Positions 33,067 to 45,909 of a DNA stretch of 64,000 nt are shown piece by piece. How positions within the stretch are numbered: the first letter of the stretch is position 1; each line of letters starts with the position of its first letter. Made by a program: the position numbers and the translations under genes. Source of the stretch: Eretmocerus hayati (lineage: Eukaryota; Arthropoda; Insecta; Hymenoptera; Aphelinidae); assembly GCA_029851415.1 (NCBI GenBank), contig CM056742.1, positions 53,732,954 through 53,796,953 on the forward strand. Reading direction: 5' to 3'. Under the pieces are notes generated by a model. The model saw only the letters and a list, made by a program, of their open reading frames with translations, ran no database searches and was not told the origin of the DNA.

Positions 33067-33619
33067 AGGTGAAACTGCTCGCAGTGACGGACTCACCTAC
33101 TCGCAAAGTGGGAGGTCTCATTTTTATAACTGGAGATAACAGTGTGTCAGTGTACTGTATGTAAACTATGTAAACGCATTCACCATAGCACTTATCACGC
33201 ACCTACGTATCTACAACATCTAGCCAGACTGACTGCCATTTCTCCTCCTCTAATATCCTCTAGGTAATCGTGATTGTGGTCTACTCTAGGTAATTTGAAT
33301 GCATTCAAATCCGTCTATGCAACCTGGATATAGTACTATTCACTATGCTCAATGGGAAGTATCATTCGTCTCCCACATCACTCTTACCAGAAGTTTGATT
33401 CAGCAAAAATGACTATCCTTCCTCGCTGTATCTTCATCCAGAATCAAGATATCATTTTGAACTTTTGAAAGTCATGATGTTTGGGGATGTATCTCTGGAG
33501 ACTCTTCAGAACAAAATCTGGACATGTAACGGATAATGTAGGATTGATCACATAAAGATTTGATGAAACAATTCGACGAAAAATAAAATCACTCTTTCCC
33601 AGATACCGGATTTGCATAC

Positions 33620-34090
33620 CCCTACTTGAAATCGTGCGCTGGATTCGAGAATGACATCAGCTTCCCACAAACACCCCTGAATTACCGAGGAAGTCGAAGA
33701 AAAATTTCAAAGTCAGATAGTCGATCTTCGACGTCTAATTCTAGAAGAGGGGGGAATCCTACGTCCGAATACGGAATTTTCGGAAGAACTGTTGCAAATG
33801 AGGCCAAATCTAATCTAGCGATGCCTAGCTTCTTATTGCACTGGAATGCATGTTTAAGGTGTCTAAATATGCTTGTAGAATTCTCTCGCATGAAACTGAA
33901 GCGTTTCCGAGTGGTGGGCAAGACAGTGCCCCATTCAAAATATACGTGGGATGTGATGTTTTCCATTCATCTCGTAACCTCGATCATGCACCACCTGAAT
34001 CATTCTGGATGGTGTTCTTCAACTTCTTCTGACCGGTGTATACGTGGACACATGTTTGAAACGGCTGTGTGGGCTGAGTTTTGAAGAGTT
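33620..34090 (+). other. Open region, product not recognised
   Basis: Two frames are open in parts. One, from 33626, runs 152 codons. The other gives acidic helical stretches such as EEVEEKFQSQIVDLRRLILE (about 33680-33740) and later KIYVGCDVFHSSRNLDHAPP (about 33930-33990), the two being separated by a stop. The helical stretch looks more protein-like than the longer frame. It may be a decayed coding sequence, possibly from a transposon, but no family was recognised. Confidence 0.2.
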
Positions 34091-34365
34091 GCCAAAAATT
34101 CTTGTGCGATCCCTCTTGTTGGCCCGAATCAATAAATATAGCATTGTTCCCAGTCCAAGAAATTGATTGTTAGTTGCTCTTTTGTGCGAAACCATCAGAT
34201 CGAGAAATCTGTTTTCCCAAAAAAAAACCGAAAATCGTTCTCATTACTTAGGTTTGAGAATCGGATTAAATGGTCGTCGTATACTTCTGAGGCAAGAGGA
34301 ACTATTGCTACAAGACTGGTTGCAGAAAGTAAAAGCATAGAACTGCCATACGTGTGAACTCTTAG

Positions 34366-35359
34366 ATAAGGCGAAACTACCGCCATCGTTTGCAAAAATA
34401 GGTGAGTGAAAATTTTTTGGTGGGACCCCCTCCGCGAGACCCTCCTGATCATAGCGACGTGTGGTCCCAAGCCGAATTCCACATTGTTTAAACCGAATGC
34501 AACATTGTTTAAACCGAAATTGTTTAAACGATTGGGAAAAATTACTCATTTCGCCCTAAAACTATTTTTCTAAGATTATTTGAGATATTTTGGATCGAAA
34601 AGTATTCTTGTCATTCTTCTCTAGGACCAATCATTTTGGAGCTACGAGCACTTTGTAGTTGAAAAAAACTCAAAATCGCGATTTTCAGACACCGATTAAA
34701 GTATAATAACGATGAAGATGTTATGCTCCCACGAGACAAATTTGCTAATTGGGACCTCCTCTACACAATGTGGTAGCGAAATGACATGGTCCCAGGCGGG
34801 GAACCTTTGTTTTTTCAGTAGTAACAACGGACCAAATCGCGGGCTATCGCCTAGTGCGTGCAGACGACACAACGTCGCTCCCGCCGCGCGCAAGCATGCT
34901 CGGACGGCGTGACCGTGCGCGATTTGGTCCGTTGTTGATATTGAATAACAAAGGTTTCCCGCCTGGGACCATGGCATATCGCTATCACAATGTGTAGAGG
35001 ATGTCCGAATCAACGAACTTCTGCCATGGGATAACATTTTCATTGTTATTATACTCTAATCGGTGTCTGAAAATTTGAGTTTTTTCCAACTTAAAAGTGC
35101 TCCAAAACGATCGGTCCTAGAGAAAAATGACAGGAATACTATTCGACCCAAAATATCCCAAATCACCTTAGATTAATAGTTTTAGGTCGAAACAAGTCAT
35201 TTTTTCCAATCGTTCAAACACTTTCGGTTTAAACAATGTTGCATCGGAATTCGGCTTGGGACCATACATCCCTATGATCAGGAGGGTCTCGCGGAGAGGA
35301 CCCCCACAAAAATTCCACTCACCTATTTTTACAATGGATGGCGGTAGTTTCGCCTAGTC
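34366..35359. mobile_element. 1 kb palindromic element
   Basis: GGCGAAACTACCGCCATC at the left is mirrored by GATGGCGGTAGTTTCGCC at the right. The arms of about 460 bp run inward through GAGACCCTCCTGATCAT, GTTTAAACCGAA and GGACCAAATCGCG to a GC-rich, non-mirrored loop (about 34850-34910). The left arm has a duplicated AACATTGTTTAAACCGAA unit that the right arm has once. No protein of its own. Confidence 0.75.
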
Positions 35360-36398
35360 TATCTGTCCACCTACGTGGACACCAGGCTTACGCGGTATTC
35401 TTGTGTTGGGAAAGCATGAGTGTAAACAAGGAGTGAACAGTACATCTTGCCAAAAAAATGTATGACAAATTGTTGGACTAACTTTCGTATCTCATTCCCA
35501 AGTATTCAAAATAAAATCTAGCTTCGTCAAAATTTTGATTTTCGTCTGTGTTGTTATAATCATATTGTTGAAATAGAAACGATGGAATATTCGATTCCTT
35601 GGATCAGAAAAAGTCAACGCACACAAATTTCAGACAGAAATCGGTGATCTTACGAGTCAATCGTCAATATTTTGATTCCCCGCAGACCTGATTTCCCCAT
35701 ATGTGGACATAGCCGGAACTCTCACGCAACGGTAGTTTTTTCATATCTCTGGTACAGAAAACATTTTTCGACGCTCCCTCGAGTAGAATTTACCAAAAAG
35801 TAATTTTCCAATTGACGGCAGATAGGCGCCAGACAGAAGAGGTTGAGAAAAAATACAACTTCTTGTATTTACGTATTTACGTGTACGGGAAATTATGTGG
35901 AGGGACTTAGAAACCACATATCTTGAAGACATCAGGTGACTTTTGGAATTTGAATGGCGACTAGTCGAATGAAGTGGGGTTCAGAGAGGAAATGATGAGA
36001 AGGGAAAATGTTGGCTCTCTCCTGATTTTCCATTTGGTGTCCATAACTTGAGCGTTCAATCTACAAAATCCCTCGAGGAAGCCGAAAATTGCAAAGGATG
36101 ACGATTTTACATTTTATGGCTCGCCTAAGCCTGTCATGGGGGAATGAATCGATATTTTCGATAAGATTTGATGGAATGAACATTCCTTTTATCATCACTT
36201 CTGTCGCAAAAAGCTTCTAATTTGAGCTGGGAATGAAGATGGAAAATTCACACTCTGCTTGGTATACTTGAAAAATCACAAATGAGTATCATATTTTATC
36301 CCAACGTTGAAAGTACCCTTTTTTCTGCACTTTCATTTGTTGTCAACCACATCACAATCCACGGAATGCACCATGCAAAATAACGTCGAATCATCCCT

Positions 36399-39300
36399 GA
36401 CTCAATCCAAATAAGATCGCCCAGTCGAATGTAAAAAGAATGGATTTGCTCGGCTCTGAAGTAAATGAATCTAGAAGTAAAATAAGAAGATACGTATTTT
36501 TTGTTTGGCCTGAAACTGCTTTTCTCCAGAGATACGCGATATTTCAGTTTGAAGCCCAAAAAATTGTTATGACCTCGAAAGGTCTATCAAACTTGAATAA
36601 CTCGGGAGTACCTTCAACTTTTTTGATGAATCTTGAAGTCTTAATGGAGTATGAGATGATGCATGGGAAAAAACTAGAACCGGTCAATATTATCACATAC
36701 ATTGTTCAAAAATCGATATTCGATGGAAAATACAATAAATTTGTTTTCTCAAAAACATCATAGAGTAAATGGCTGCAACTTGTTCCGGGGGTACCTTATC
36801 ACACGACAAATAAAATCTAGTTAGTCTGGTAGGCGCGAGATGGTTTAGTGCGTCGCTAGAATTTTCTTTCACTCATATTACATTTTACCCAAAACTCATT
36901 TAAATATGAACATACATAACAGAACAAAAGGTGACTAGAATTGACAATTTACTTTTTTTCGGTAAATAAAACAAACTCGCCAACAAGGTGCTGATAAAAC
37001 GAAGGTCCAAGATACTGATTGTGTTTATATGGAGTTCTTAGAACGACCTAGGAGCCCACGGAAACCCAAAGTAAAGCGCGCACGCTTGAGCTTCCAAGCT
37101 CAAGCTACATACTCTTCAGTACTGTCTAGACAGTGAAAAAAGCACTTGCTTTCTTCACAACTCACAATGTAAGTGTCGACGGCAGAGGAAAGTTTTCCGA
37201 AACGTTTAAAATGTCCAGATTTTTCGGAGATGCATATAAGAGTTGTTCATGCTAAGAAGAAGATTAATACTTTCAAAAAATTATGATGTCTACCTCCGCT
37301 CTTGAGACATTGTATCCAACAACAAACATATATACTGAATCGTGGGTTTGTGAGAGTTGTTACAGTTCTTTCAAGAGCTCATGTCGGGCAGCAAATGGAC
37401 AAAAAGCTTTGAGTGATACTAATGATGAGGACAATGTACGCGATGAAAATGACATTGATCGGCCTGATGAAGTTGAGTATGTCTCTGATCAAAGTAACGA
37501 CGAAGACTTGGACTTTGAGCCTGATCGAGATTACTTGTGCGATGAAATGAACGAGGTGATGTCTAAATTTGATGATGTGATATCACCACTGAGAGCTCCT
37601 CCTAAGAACTCAAATCTCTCCAAAGAGCAATGCGTGGCACGGAAAAGAAAGCAAATTGTAGATCCCTATGCAAAATATACAAGCGAAAAAATATCAAAAA
37701 TGTATGAAGTTCCTGTGCCTCAAATCAGATGCGATCCATGTGAAGAATGGATTCGTAATGTTTTAGAGACTTTTTCAAATTGTTCTAGTAAATCTGAACA
37801 GATCCGGCTACTCACAGTATTGCCGATCACACTCAGTAGAGAGAATTTTGGAAGAGTTTCCTAACCTAACCGAATACATGATCAAGGAATCTCGAAAATT
37901 AAGACTTGCTGGAGGAATTCATTACCCTCGAGATCCATTCACTCGTCGATGTATCGAGGATGAAGATAGAGATAAATGCTTTGCAGTATTACTTAGATGA
38001 TGATTTTGATTGCTCTCGTCAAAGTCCAAATGAATCTCACGTAAAAAATGCTTATGAGAACGGGTTGAAGGTGAAAAAAGTCAAACGATTTATGACCAGA
38101 AGTACTGGTGAGACTTTCACACTTTTTCGTGAATAAAGATAAGTAAAAGCATATTTTACTCGTTCAGGGCAAAACACCTGATGATACAACCTCCTGAAGA
38201 GGTATGTTTTTGTACTCATTGCGCTAATTTTGATCTCCTTGCCGAAGTGTTTTGTGAACTGAAGTGTTTGAAGCGTAATAACTTTGGAAATTTCAAAAAC
38301 GAGATGATCGATTTATTGATGTGTCAAAATCCAAGTAAGTTGTGTAACCTCCAAGACTGTGAACAGTGTCCTTAATCTTCCGGAGTAACACTTGATCCAC
38401 TTGGTATTTCGGATTCGGATAGTACCAAGAATGTTGAATTCCCTATATGGAATAAGGATGAGCTGAAAGAAAGATCCACTAGCATTCGAGTATTTGTTCA
38501 GGAATTCGCCGAAACAGTGGCTCAAGTAGGTTCACACTCTTACATCAAGAAGATTCAAGAAGAAGTTATAAAAGTTTACAAGAATATGACGCAAGAAAAT
38601 CCGAAATTACTCGTTTTGCACGGTGATTTTGCAGAGAATTTGTCCATTGCAATCAAAGATGCAGTTCAGGGCTCTTATTGGAAATCGAAACAGATCCCCA
38701 TTTTTACTGCAGTGTGCTATTACAATGGCACAAAAACAAGTTTTGCGATCGCGTGTGACGATACGAGCCATGATACGTCCCATGCACTGCTCGCCATCGA
38801 TGAAATACAAGACTATCTGAAAGATCATATAAACTTTGAGTTGATTGAAAAAATTGTTATCATTACTGATGGAGTCTCCGCGCATTTCAAAAATCGTTTC
38901 CAGGCATGGGAGCTCCTTCAAACATCAATCAAAAAATCGCGGATCTTCTCAGCCTTGAGTCATGGAAAAGGAGCTTGCGATAGAGTTGGAGGAATAGTCA
39001 AGTACTGTGCAATTGTGCATAATCTTCGAAAATCTCACTTAGAAGCTACTGACAATGCAAGTTATTTTGTCGAAAAAGTTGCAAGCTATACATCGGCGAT
39101 TGTCTTACTTGAAATCAAAGTTAACGATTTGGTCAAGTTCCGGAACCAGAAAACCAGAGAGTGGCTAGGAGTTCCCGCTGTGCATGGCATCCGGAAATCT
39201 CATGCTTGGACAGTTTTTAACTCAAATAACAACGAGAAAATTCTTTCAATAGCCCGAATCGCCAAACAGCCATGGTGAGAAGTTGTTTTCTAAGTTGAGC

Positions 39301-40129
39301 GATAGCAGTACAAATTTCACATCCAGTCTGAAATGTGAGACACATACATATAACGTACTTTACTGTAAAGAGAGGGATTGAACATTATCTGATCATGTGC
39401 ATGGCGGTTCAAGCTGACATAACGTTCTTCAAATGGCTGTTCAATCGAAATCTCTATAAGCATCAAGTTTTCTGCATAGGGAGTGTATAGTTGCTGCTAA
39501 CTGGTGGTGCGAGATAGAAGTATCTGAAAGGACTTTCCGTTGATATATTTCACATATTTTTGTCTTGAGAACAATTTTTTCGTTCCTGAAGAAAGTGTTG
39601 TATGCATTATGGCTAAACTTGACTTAGAAAGGCCAATCCTGGTTCATTCTCGCGAATAAAATTTTTTAGCTCTACTCTCGACAATCTCGCGCCTATCGGA
39701 CTAATTAGATTTTATTCGTCGTGTAATAAGGTACCCCAAAAAAGTTGCAGCCTTTGAATGATGATGATTTTGAGAAAACGAATTTTTTGTATCTTCCATT
39801 CAATATCGATTTTTGGACAATGTATGTAATAATTTTGACCAGTTCTAGTTTTTTTTTTCCATGCATCATCTCATACTTCATCAAATACATCAAGATTCAT
39901 CAAAAAAGTTGAAGGTGCTTCAGTGTTATTCAATTTTGATCGACCTTTCGAGGTCGAACAAATTTTCGGGTTGAAAACCCAAATATCGCGTATCTCTGAA
40001 GAAACGCGGTTTCAGGCCAAACAAAAAAATACGTGTCTCGTTATTTTACTTCTAGAATCATATACTTCGGAGCCGAGCAACTCCATTTTCTTTTCATATT
40101 TGACTGGGCGATCTTATCTGGATTGAGTC
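36399..40129 (+). mobile_element. Sola-like DNA transposon with ~440 bp terminal inverted repeats
   Basis: GACTCAATCC at 36399 and GGATTGAGTC ending at 40129 open inverted repeats that extend about 440 bp (to about 36840 and from about 39690). The arms share GAGATACGCGATATTTC-type sequence (left arm reading) and the words ATGATGCATG and AAAATCGATATT. CCCT flanks both ends (36395-36398, 40130-40133), consistent with a 4 bp target duplication. The interior contains a broken transposase in plus orientation (37283-39278). From memory, Sola elements duplicate 4 bp and their transposases share the motifs seen here, so the assignment is plausible but not certain. Confidence 0.7.
37283..39278 (+). 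pseudogene. Broken Sola-like DDE transposase
   Basis: Pieces of one protein lie in order in different frames. The first is an acidic N-terminal part (37283-37864) with a Cys pair (CESC) near residue 23. Next are helical pieces at 37845-37990 (ESRKLRLAGGIHYPRDPF) and 37960-38136. A Cys-rich piece at 38181-38375 has CTHC and C-x5-CEQCP. The catalytic part is at 38517-39278, with HGDFAEN, then VIITDGVSAHFKNRF, then SALSHGKGACDRVGG. The D-F-x-EN, TDG-x-x-x-x-FKN and HGKG-x-x-D-x-VGG blocks are the signature of a family of RNase H-like transposases that I associate with Sola. At least three frame changes or stops break it. One, at 38136-38175, could be a small intron (TAAGTAAAAG ... TACTCGTTCAG). 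It is most likely inactive. Confidence 0.65.
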
Positions 40130-43071
40130 CCCTCGATTGTCGATTTTGTTCGTGTAGTCATCGCACAAGCTCGTTTTGACGTATATATTCCATAAGTGTA
40201 TATTTGTTGGGATTATTCCTGCGAAATGAGTTTTCCTGAGATTTTCATCATCAAACCTCACTACTCTTGATAGGGTATGATTCTCCATCAGTTCATCTAT
40301 GGATATCAGTAATTTTCATAAGATTCCTTCGTTTAGTTCAAATTCACGTGAGTCTTCTCAGTAGGTATGCGTTCCATGCATATTTATTACACTCGTGGAG
40401 TTTTTTTATGATAGTTGGATAGATAACGGCTGTATCGAGAGTCACGGTACAGTTTAACATTGACTAAATTCCGCACGGTGGGGCTGAACGCATTCCAGTT
40501 CAAGGTGAAGAACCCCTGTGAGATTATTCTGAGACTCGATTCTATATCCCTCGGGCATCATTTTGCCACAAGTATTGAAATCGCAGGCTGATTCTTTCTT
40601 AAGGAATATCATTTGGAACAATATAGTGAATGATTTGAATTGTCCTCTACTTTTTGACACTTGATATGGTTTTAGATCGATCAATGAGGACTAGGTCTGT
40701 TCTGCAAAATATTCTTGGTTTAGATTGATCAATGAGGACTAGGTCTGTTCTGCAAAATATTCTTGGTTTATTTGGCGACGTTTCGTCGACTAATACGTCG
40801 ACTTCATCAGGCATGGGAACTTTCTATAAAATTGCTAACACATATCAGGTATCACGAAAATCACACATAAAACGAGGGCACTGATGAAACAAATAATAGG
40901 CTGCAAAATATCTTAAAATCATGTAATTACATTGTTATAGCGGAGACGGGTAAGCTAGCCCGCTCCTTGTCACAGCTGACTATAAGCACAAGTGAAACTT
41001 ATTATCGATGTACATCCAGTATGAACGTCTAAGACGAATTCAAAACAAAGCTATATATAGCGAAGGAACAAATGTAGGTATAGAGTAGTTCGAGACAGAA
41101 TATCAAAAGGCGCGGTAGCGCCTTACTGGCGAGTATATAATAAGAGAAGAACATGTGAGAAAGAGAAAGAGCGCGCGCAAGGCTGCCGTGCCTTATATAC
41201 GCTGAGTTGGGCCGTTTTAACCTCACACATTTTTTCGAACTTACTTATTTCATGCTTTTCTGGGTTCAGGGGCGTCTTAATCCCTCTGAACACGTTATTT
41301 CGATCCTCAACAAGGATATTGGCAAGTCATTCCACCGCTGACTGCGTTTAATGCCAAAATATCTTGCTCACTCATTTCGACCCTTCCGAATTTTTTCGCG
41401 TCAAGATTTCAGCCGCGTTACGACACTCGAAGTCGAACACAATCGATTGTTGGGGTCGACCACGCGGAGCGATCGACCGCGAGAACACGGGTGATGTTTT
41501 GATGCGGCCGCATGTGTAGCAGACGTAGCAAGATGTAGTTAGCATTCTGTTTCAGCAGTACTCTTTTCGTTATTTTGATCATAAATATCATGTATGTAGA
41601 GATAACAGCAGAGATTGAATGCCAATTGATGCCGATCGTAATTGCTGGAGGAATAAGAGCCACCTATTGTTGTGTTTTTTTTGTCTGGAGTGATATAAGA
41701 ATAATAGATCAAAGGCCAAAATGTGTGTCATTATCGCTGTTGTGCAGTGTCAAGAATTGATTTTCAAAAATATTCGGAGAACTCAAGGATTTAATCGTGA
41801 GGAAAAATGAGTGCCAGTGTCAATCTATACATTTCAGCAGTGTATCGGCTCTCAGTTTTCTTAATACTTCAGACAGACTCAACTCTGGAGCTATAAATTG
41901 TGCATCTCAAAGAAGTATTCAAAATCTACTCTAGTTAAAGAATTGGATTGCAACCAATGGAATATCGTTTGTGTTGCTTTTTGTGTACAATAAAAACCTG
42001 TTAATGTCCAACACATCAAGAAGGGTCGTCTCTCACTTTGAGATGTTATGAGACAGGTCAGTCTCATTGACGACTGTCCAAGAACAGTTGCTGTGATATA
42101 TAAGCACTCATCTCTGGTGCTGCTCTGGTTACTTTTGAATAACATACCTCCATTGCGCAATAATTTAATCCAAAAGTCTCAGCCAGACTCTTACTCAATA
42201 TGGTATACGGATTTTACTTTCTTGGCGTGCCACTCACATTGTTGCCATATACTTTGAGAGCATGATGGCATAGGTTAATTTCTGATTAGGATTATGTAGA
42301 AAGTTGTACAGGGTTCATATGTTCAATCAAGAGTATTACGGAGAAAGAGAGGCACATTTACGCTCTTGGTGGAAATGGGTAAGTTCAAATTGAAAAAATT
42401 ATTGGTTGAGAAGTCAATCACTAAACAAACTGGATCCATACATCTATCCGATGTATCTTGAGGATCATTCCATCACAAATCTAAACAGACATAACATAAT
42501 GCTATTAAACCTTCATTTCCCTCAGAATGAGTTTGCATGGATTGCTCCAACTCCTTGATGTGTTACGAATTACCAATGCCCTAAATGGAATGTGTTTTAG
42601 TTCTTGGTCCTTGGAAAGTATTGGGCAACAGATGTAGTGTCATAATTCTATGTTTCATTTATTAATTAGTTATTAGTTATCCACTTTGATAGTTAGTATC
42701 CTCTCTTGCTGAAGAGTGGACAAACCAACTTATGTGGGGAATTTACACAATCTAGAAATTCCTCGTGGTCTAAAAATTTTCTCCTGCAAGCATCACAAAT
42801 GTGACTGGAGTCATCGCATCAACCCAAGTCAATTTCATGAAATAATTCCAAGTCTTGCTATCAAAAATACAAAGTTGTACTTCTCCAGACTTTTCTTTGC
42901 TCGTGATAAAAAAATATTCGATTTGGAATCAAGCACACTAGTGTTCATTAAGAGAATGATTTTTATGGATGAGATACATAGAAGTCTTTTGTGTTTTTCT
43001 ACAAACTACTATTTACAGCATATTTTTCAATCTGAGAATATTCAGTCATTACCATATCCAAGTGTTGAAAT

Positions 43072-43895
43072 CTTCCCCCCCTCCCACTTCACTTTTTCCA
43101 AAAGTCTAACTTGGCGAGTATGGCGATCCTTTCCCTCTGAAATTTTATTTGGGATTAAAATATGAATTTCAATTCTTGAGAGTCATGAGATCAGGGAAAA
43201 CATGTCGAGTAACTATTTAGCAAAATCTAAACGTGAAACGAATGTGAAGAGAATGAAGAATACTAATTTCAACTCTTGAGAATCGTGAGATCAAGAAAAG
43301 TATGTCGAGTAATTGGTCTGCAGAATCTTAACGTGAAACGCATGTCTAAGGATTGATAGAATGACAATTTGATTTTCTCGGCAATTTTCTCTCAATTTGA
43401 GTTACTCACCATCCCTACTGATATATTGATAATGATCATCTATTTAGACCCATGGGAAGAAAACTAAACTGAAGCGATCAGTGCTGGATTGAATCTTCTG
43501 ATTTCCGTTTTCTTTCCATGGTTCTAAATAGATGATCATTATCAATATTTAGTAGAGATGGTGAGTAACTCAAGTTGAGTAAAAATTACCGAGAAAATCA
43601 AATTGTAATTCTATCAATCCTTATCCATGCGTTTCACGTTAAGATTCTGCAAACCAATTACTCGACATACTTTTCTTGATCTCACGACTCTCAAGAGTTG
43701 AAATTAGTATTTTTCATTCTCTTCACATTCGTTTCACGTTTAGATTTTGCTAAATAGTTACTCGACATGTTTTCCCTGATCTCACGACTCTCAAGAATTG
43801 AAATTCATATTCTGATCCCAAATAAAATTTCAGAGGGAAAGGATGGCCATACTCGCCAAGTTAGACTTTTGGAAAAAGTGAAGTGGGAGGGGGGA
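43072..43895. repeat. 0.8 kb palindrome
   Basis: CCTCCCACTTCACTTTTTCC at 43080 is mirrored at 43870-43890. The arms of about 400 bp are near-identical and meet near 43483. Within each arm a ~125 bp unit is repeated twice in tandem (TTGAGAGTCATGAGATCAGG and TTGAGAATCGTGAGATCAAG, offset about 120 bp). No protein is encoded. Target duplication was not seen. Confidence 0.75.
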
Positions 43896-44310
43896 AGATA
43901 CATACGTATCATGCAAATTGATCTTCAGGGATTCTTTTGAATAGAAAAAAAGATTCCGAAAAACTGAATAGAATTGATGGATCTATCCTTGAAGATCAAT
44001 TCGCATTATACATATGTATATCCTGGCTCGAACGTTCCTATACCTACATTTGTTCCTTCGCTATATATAGCTCTGTTTTGAATTCGTCTTAGACGTTCAT
44101 ACTGGATGTACATCGATAACAAGTTTCACTTGTGCTTATAGTCAGCTGTGACAAGGAGCGGGCTATCTTACCCGTCTCTGCTATAACAATGTAATTAGAT
44201 AATTTTAAGGTATTTTGCAGCCTATTATTTGTTTCATCAGTGCCCTTGTTTTATGTGTGATTTTCGTGGTATCTGATTTGTGTTAGCAATTTTATAGAAA
44301 GTTCCCATGC

Positions 44311-44347
44311 CTGATGAAGTCGACGTATCAGTCGACGAAACGTCGCC
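44311..44347 (+). ncRNA. Hammerhead-ribozyme-like core (inverse copy 40774-40810)
   Basis: CTGATGA (44311-44317) is followed by the self-complementary stem GTCGAC ... GTCGAC and then GAAAC. CTGANGA, stem II and GAAA are the invariant strands of the hammerhead core. One unpaired A lies at the base of stem II, and a clear stem III partner with a cleavage-site UH was not found upstream or downstream. It may be a degenerate or dimer-dependent ribozyme, as is common in Penelope-like elements. Confidence 0.4.
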
Positions 44348-44514
44348 AAATAAACCAAGAATATTTCGCAGAACCATCCTAGTCCTCATTGATGAATCTA
44401 AAACCATATCAAGTGTCAAAAAGTAGAGGACAATTCAAATCATCCATCGTATTGTTCCAAATAATAATGTAATGTTTCAAATGTATTGTTTCAAATAATA
44501 ATCTCCAAAAAATA

Positions 44515-45909
44515 ATGTATGAAAAATTGAAACTGCTCTCTCATTCCGATGATCTAGTCCCAAAGCTCAATTGGGTCGAACAGTTGAAGAAATCATTAGA
44601 AGTTGCTGGACTCACATATCTACTTAATAACGAATGCCCCAAGACGATCGAACTCTCTATTCCTGTTGTGGAGGCAGTGCTTAAAAAACTCTCATTTCAC
44701 CAGTGATGTTAACAAAGCGCGTATCTTCAGCTATAACGAGTTCTTCAGAGAATACAAGATACAAGATGCACCACAGTGCGAGCCCTATCTCTTTCTGGCC
44801 CTGCCACTGCCTTATATACGTACGTACGCTATATGCCGACTGTCAGGGAATTATATTCTGAATTTCGTTGTCAATGAGACTGTAAATAAGATCAATGTTG
44901 TGACGAGCACCCCTTCACCGTTCGCAACCGGTAAGTTTTCGGTGCGCTCGCACAGACGTGTGCGGGCCAGCAGGCGCCGATTCCCCCCGTCAGAGCGACA
45001 CTCTCGAGCCGCCGCGCCGCAGATCCATGCCATTATAAGTCGTGGATCGCGGCGGTTTCACCAGTCCGCCTCGCGCACCGGACTCGCTCGTCTCTCCAAG
45101 CTAGGAGCTCTGGTTTGGAGATGACTTGCGGGTTCACCACCAGGCAACTTCTCCCTACCCTCAGGAGTCCTGAGGATAAGGAGTAGTCCGATGGCCGGCT
45201 ATTGGAGCTCAGTAGTCGGTCAAAGATCACGCATCCGCACCCGGACCGAGACTTCGTAATTACCTGGGAGCTCCAGGAGTTGCGATGGTGACAGAGCACC
45301 GAACTCTTCCCACCCCTAGGAGCTCAAGAGGTGAGGAGATCAGGGCCGTCCATTCACACACCGGCTAGCCCCGCGTTTTCCCCGCCCGAGAGGAGCTCTC
45401 CCGTGGCCTTAGAGTCCCCGTAAGAATGCCTGCTTATAACCTCCGTGTATTCGCTAGACCGCACTTTGTACACACACACACACTGACACCGGAACACCAA
45501 TTCACTCATCCATTTCTCTTGAACATATGTATATATCTTCCTCTTTTATTTACAGATTTAACTGCTGTATTTGACCTTAATAAATAGTTTATTATATTTC
45601 TATGTAAATCCGGCATTTTCTGATCATTTAAGGACCAGGACCCTACCTTTTCCATATCCCCGTAAATCCCTCGCTTACAATGTCATGGAAATCTGTACAC
45701 TTCGTAATCTTAATGTAAAAGAAAGCTTGCTTCATTTACTAACCGAATGCCTGACCTACGATGACTTGAGATCCGAGTCCCTGAAAAATGCCGGCCTACT
45801 CGATATAATCAGTAGCTCTGACAAGAAAAACGTAGCTAATGTCTTCTATTACGTGGTTGCAATGTTGAAGAAGAGATCTTTTATTTTGAACAACTGCTAC
45901 GCTGTCTAA
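44515..45909 (+). pseudogene. Non-LTR retrotransposon reverse transcriptase, C-terminal remnant
   Basis: Three pieces follow the order of the region behind the RT catalytic core in Jockey/I-type elements. The first is a helical piece (44515-44700). The second, in another frame (about 44700-44895), has YLFLALPLPYIRTYAICRLS, the usual L-P-L-x-x-x-R-x-x-A-x-x-RLS block. The third is a zinc-knuckle-like piece (45684-45909) with ICTLRNLNVKESLLHLLTEC. In the third piece the second Cys of the expected C-x-x-C...H...C is Arg. A frameshift lies near 44700, and a 781 bp solo LTR separates the second and third pieces. Removing the LTR and one target-site copy rejoins the frame exactly. The protein is dead and 5'-truncated near 44450. 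Confidence 0.65.
44899..45679 (+). mobile_element. Solo LTR (Gypsy-like), 781 bp
   Basis: The unit starts TGTGACGAGC and ends CGCTTACA, so it has the TG...CA ends of an LTR. It is flanked by ATGT on both sides (44895-44898, 45680-45683). It is GC-rich at the 5' end, has AATAAA at 45579-45584 and a (CA)n run at about 45469-45482. The flanking reverse-transcriptase frame joins across it without a gap when one ATGT is kept, an independent proof of both boundaries. A 4 bp duplication fits a Gypsy-type element. No internal region or second LTR is present, as after LTR-LTR recombination. Confidence 0.8.

Larger units (their letters stand above)
40622..44450. mobile_element. Inverted Penelope-type termini around a 3 kb spacer
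   Basis: A ~430 bp sequence at 44027-44450 occurs in inverse at 40622-41095. It contains CCTGATGAAGTCGACG and GTCGACGAAACGTCGCC, then AAATAAACCAAGAATATT. This combination is the hammerhead-like terminal motif I associate with Penelope-like elements. The left copy has a 47 bp internal tandem duplication (40674 and 40721). Between the copies no reverse transcriptase was recognised. The spacer holds AT-rich sequence and an unrelated palindrome (43072-43895). It may be a heavily decayed element or two independent insertions in opposite orientation. Confidence 0.5.

Noticed and set aside
38136..38180. Short intron in the Sola-like transposase
   Set aside because: The acceptor side is plausible but the donor lacks a clean GT at the exon end, and other frame breaks show the gene is decayed. 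Not annotated as an intron.
42716..43165. 149-codon open frame on the plus strand
   Set aside because: No motif or family resemblance, composition like the AT-rich surroundings, and its 3' end runs into the 43072-43895 palindrome. Probably chance.
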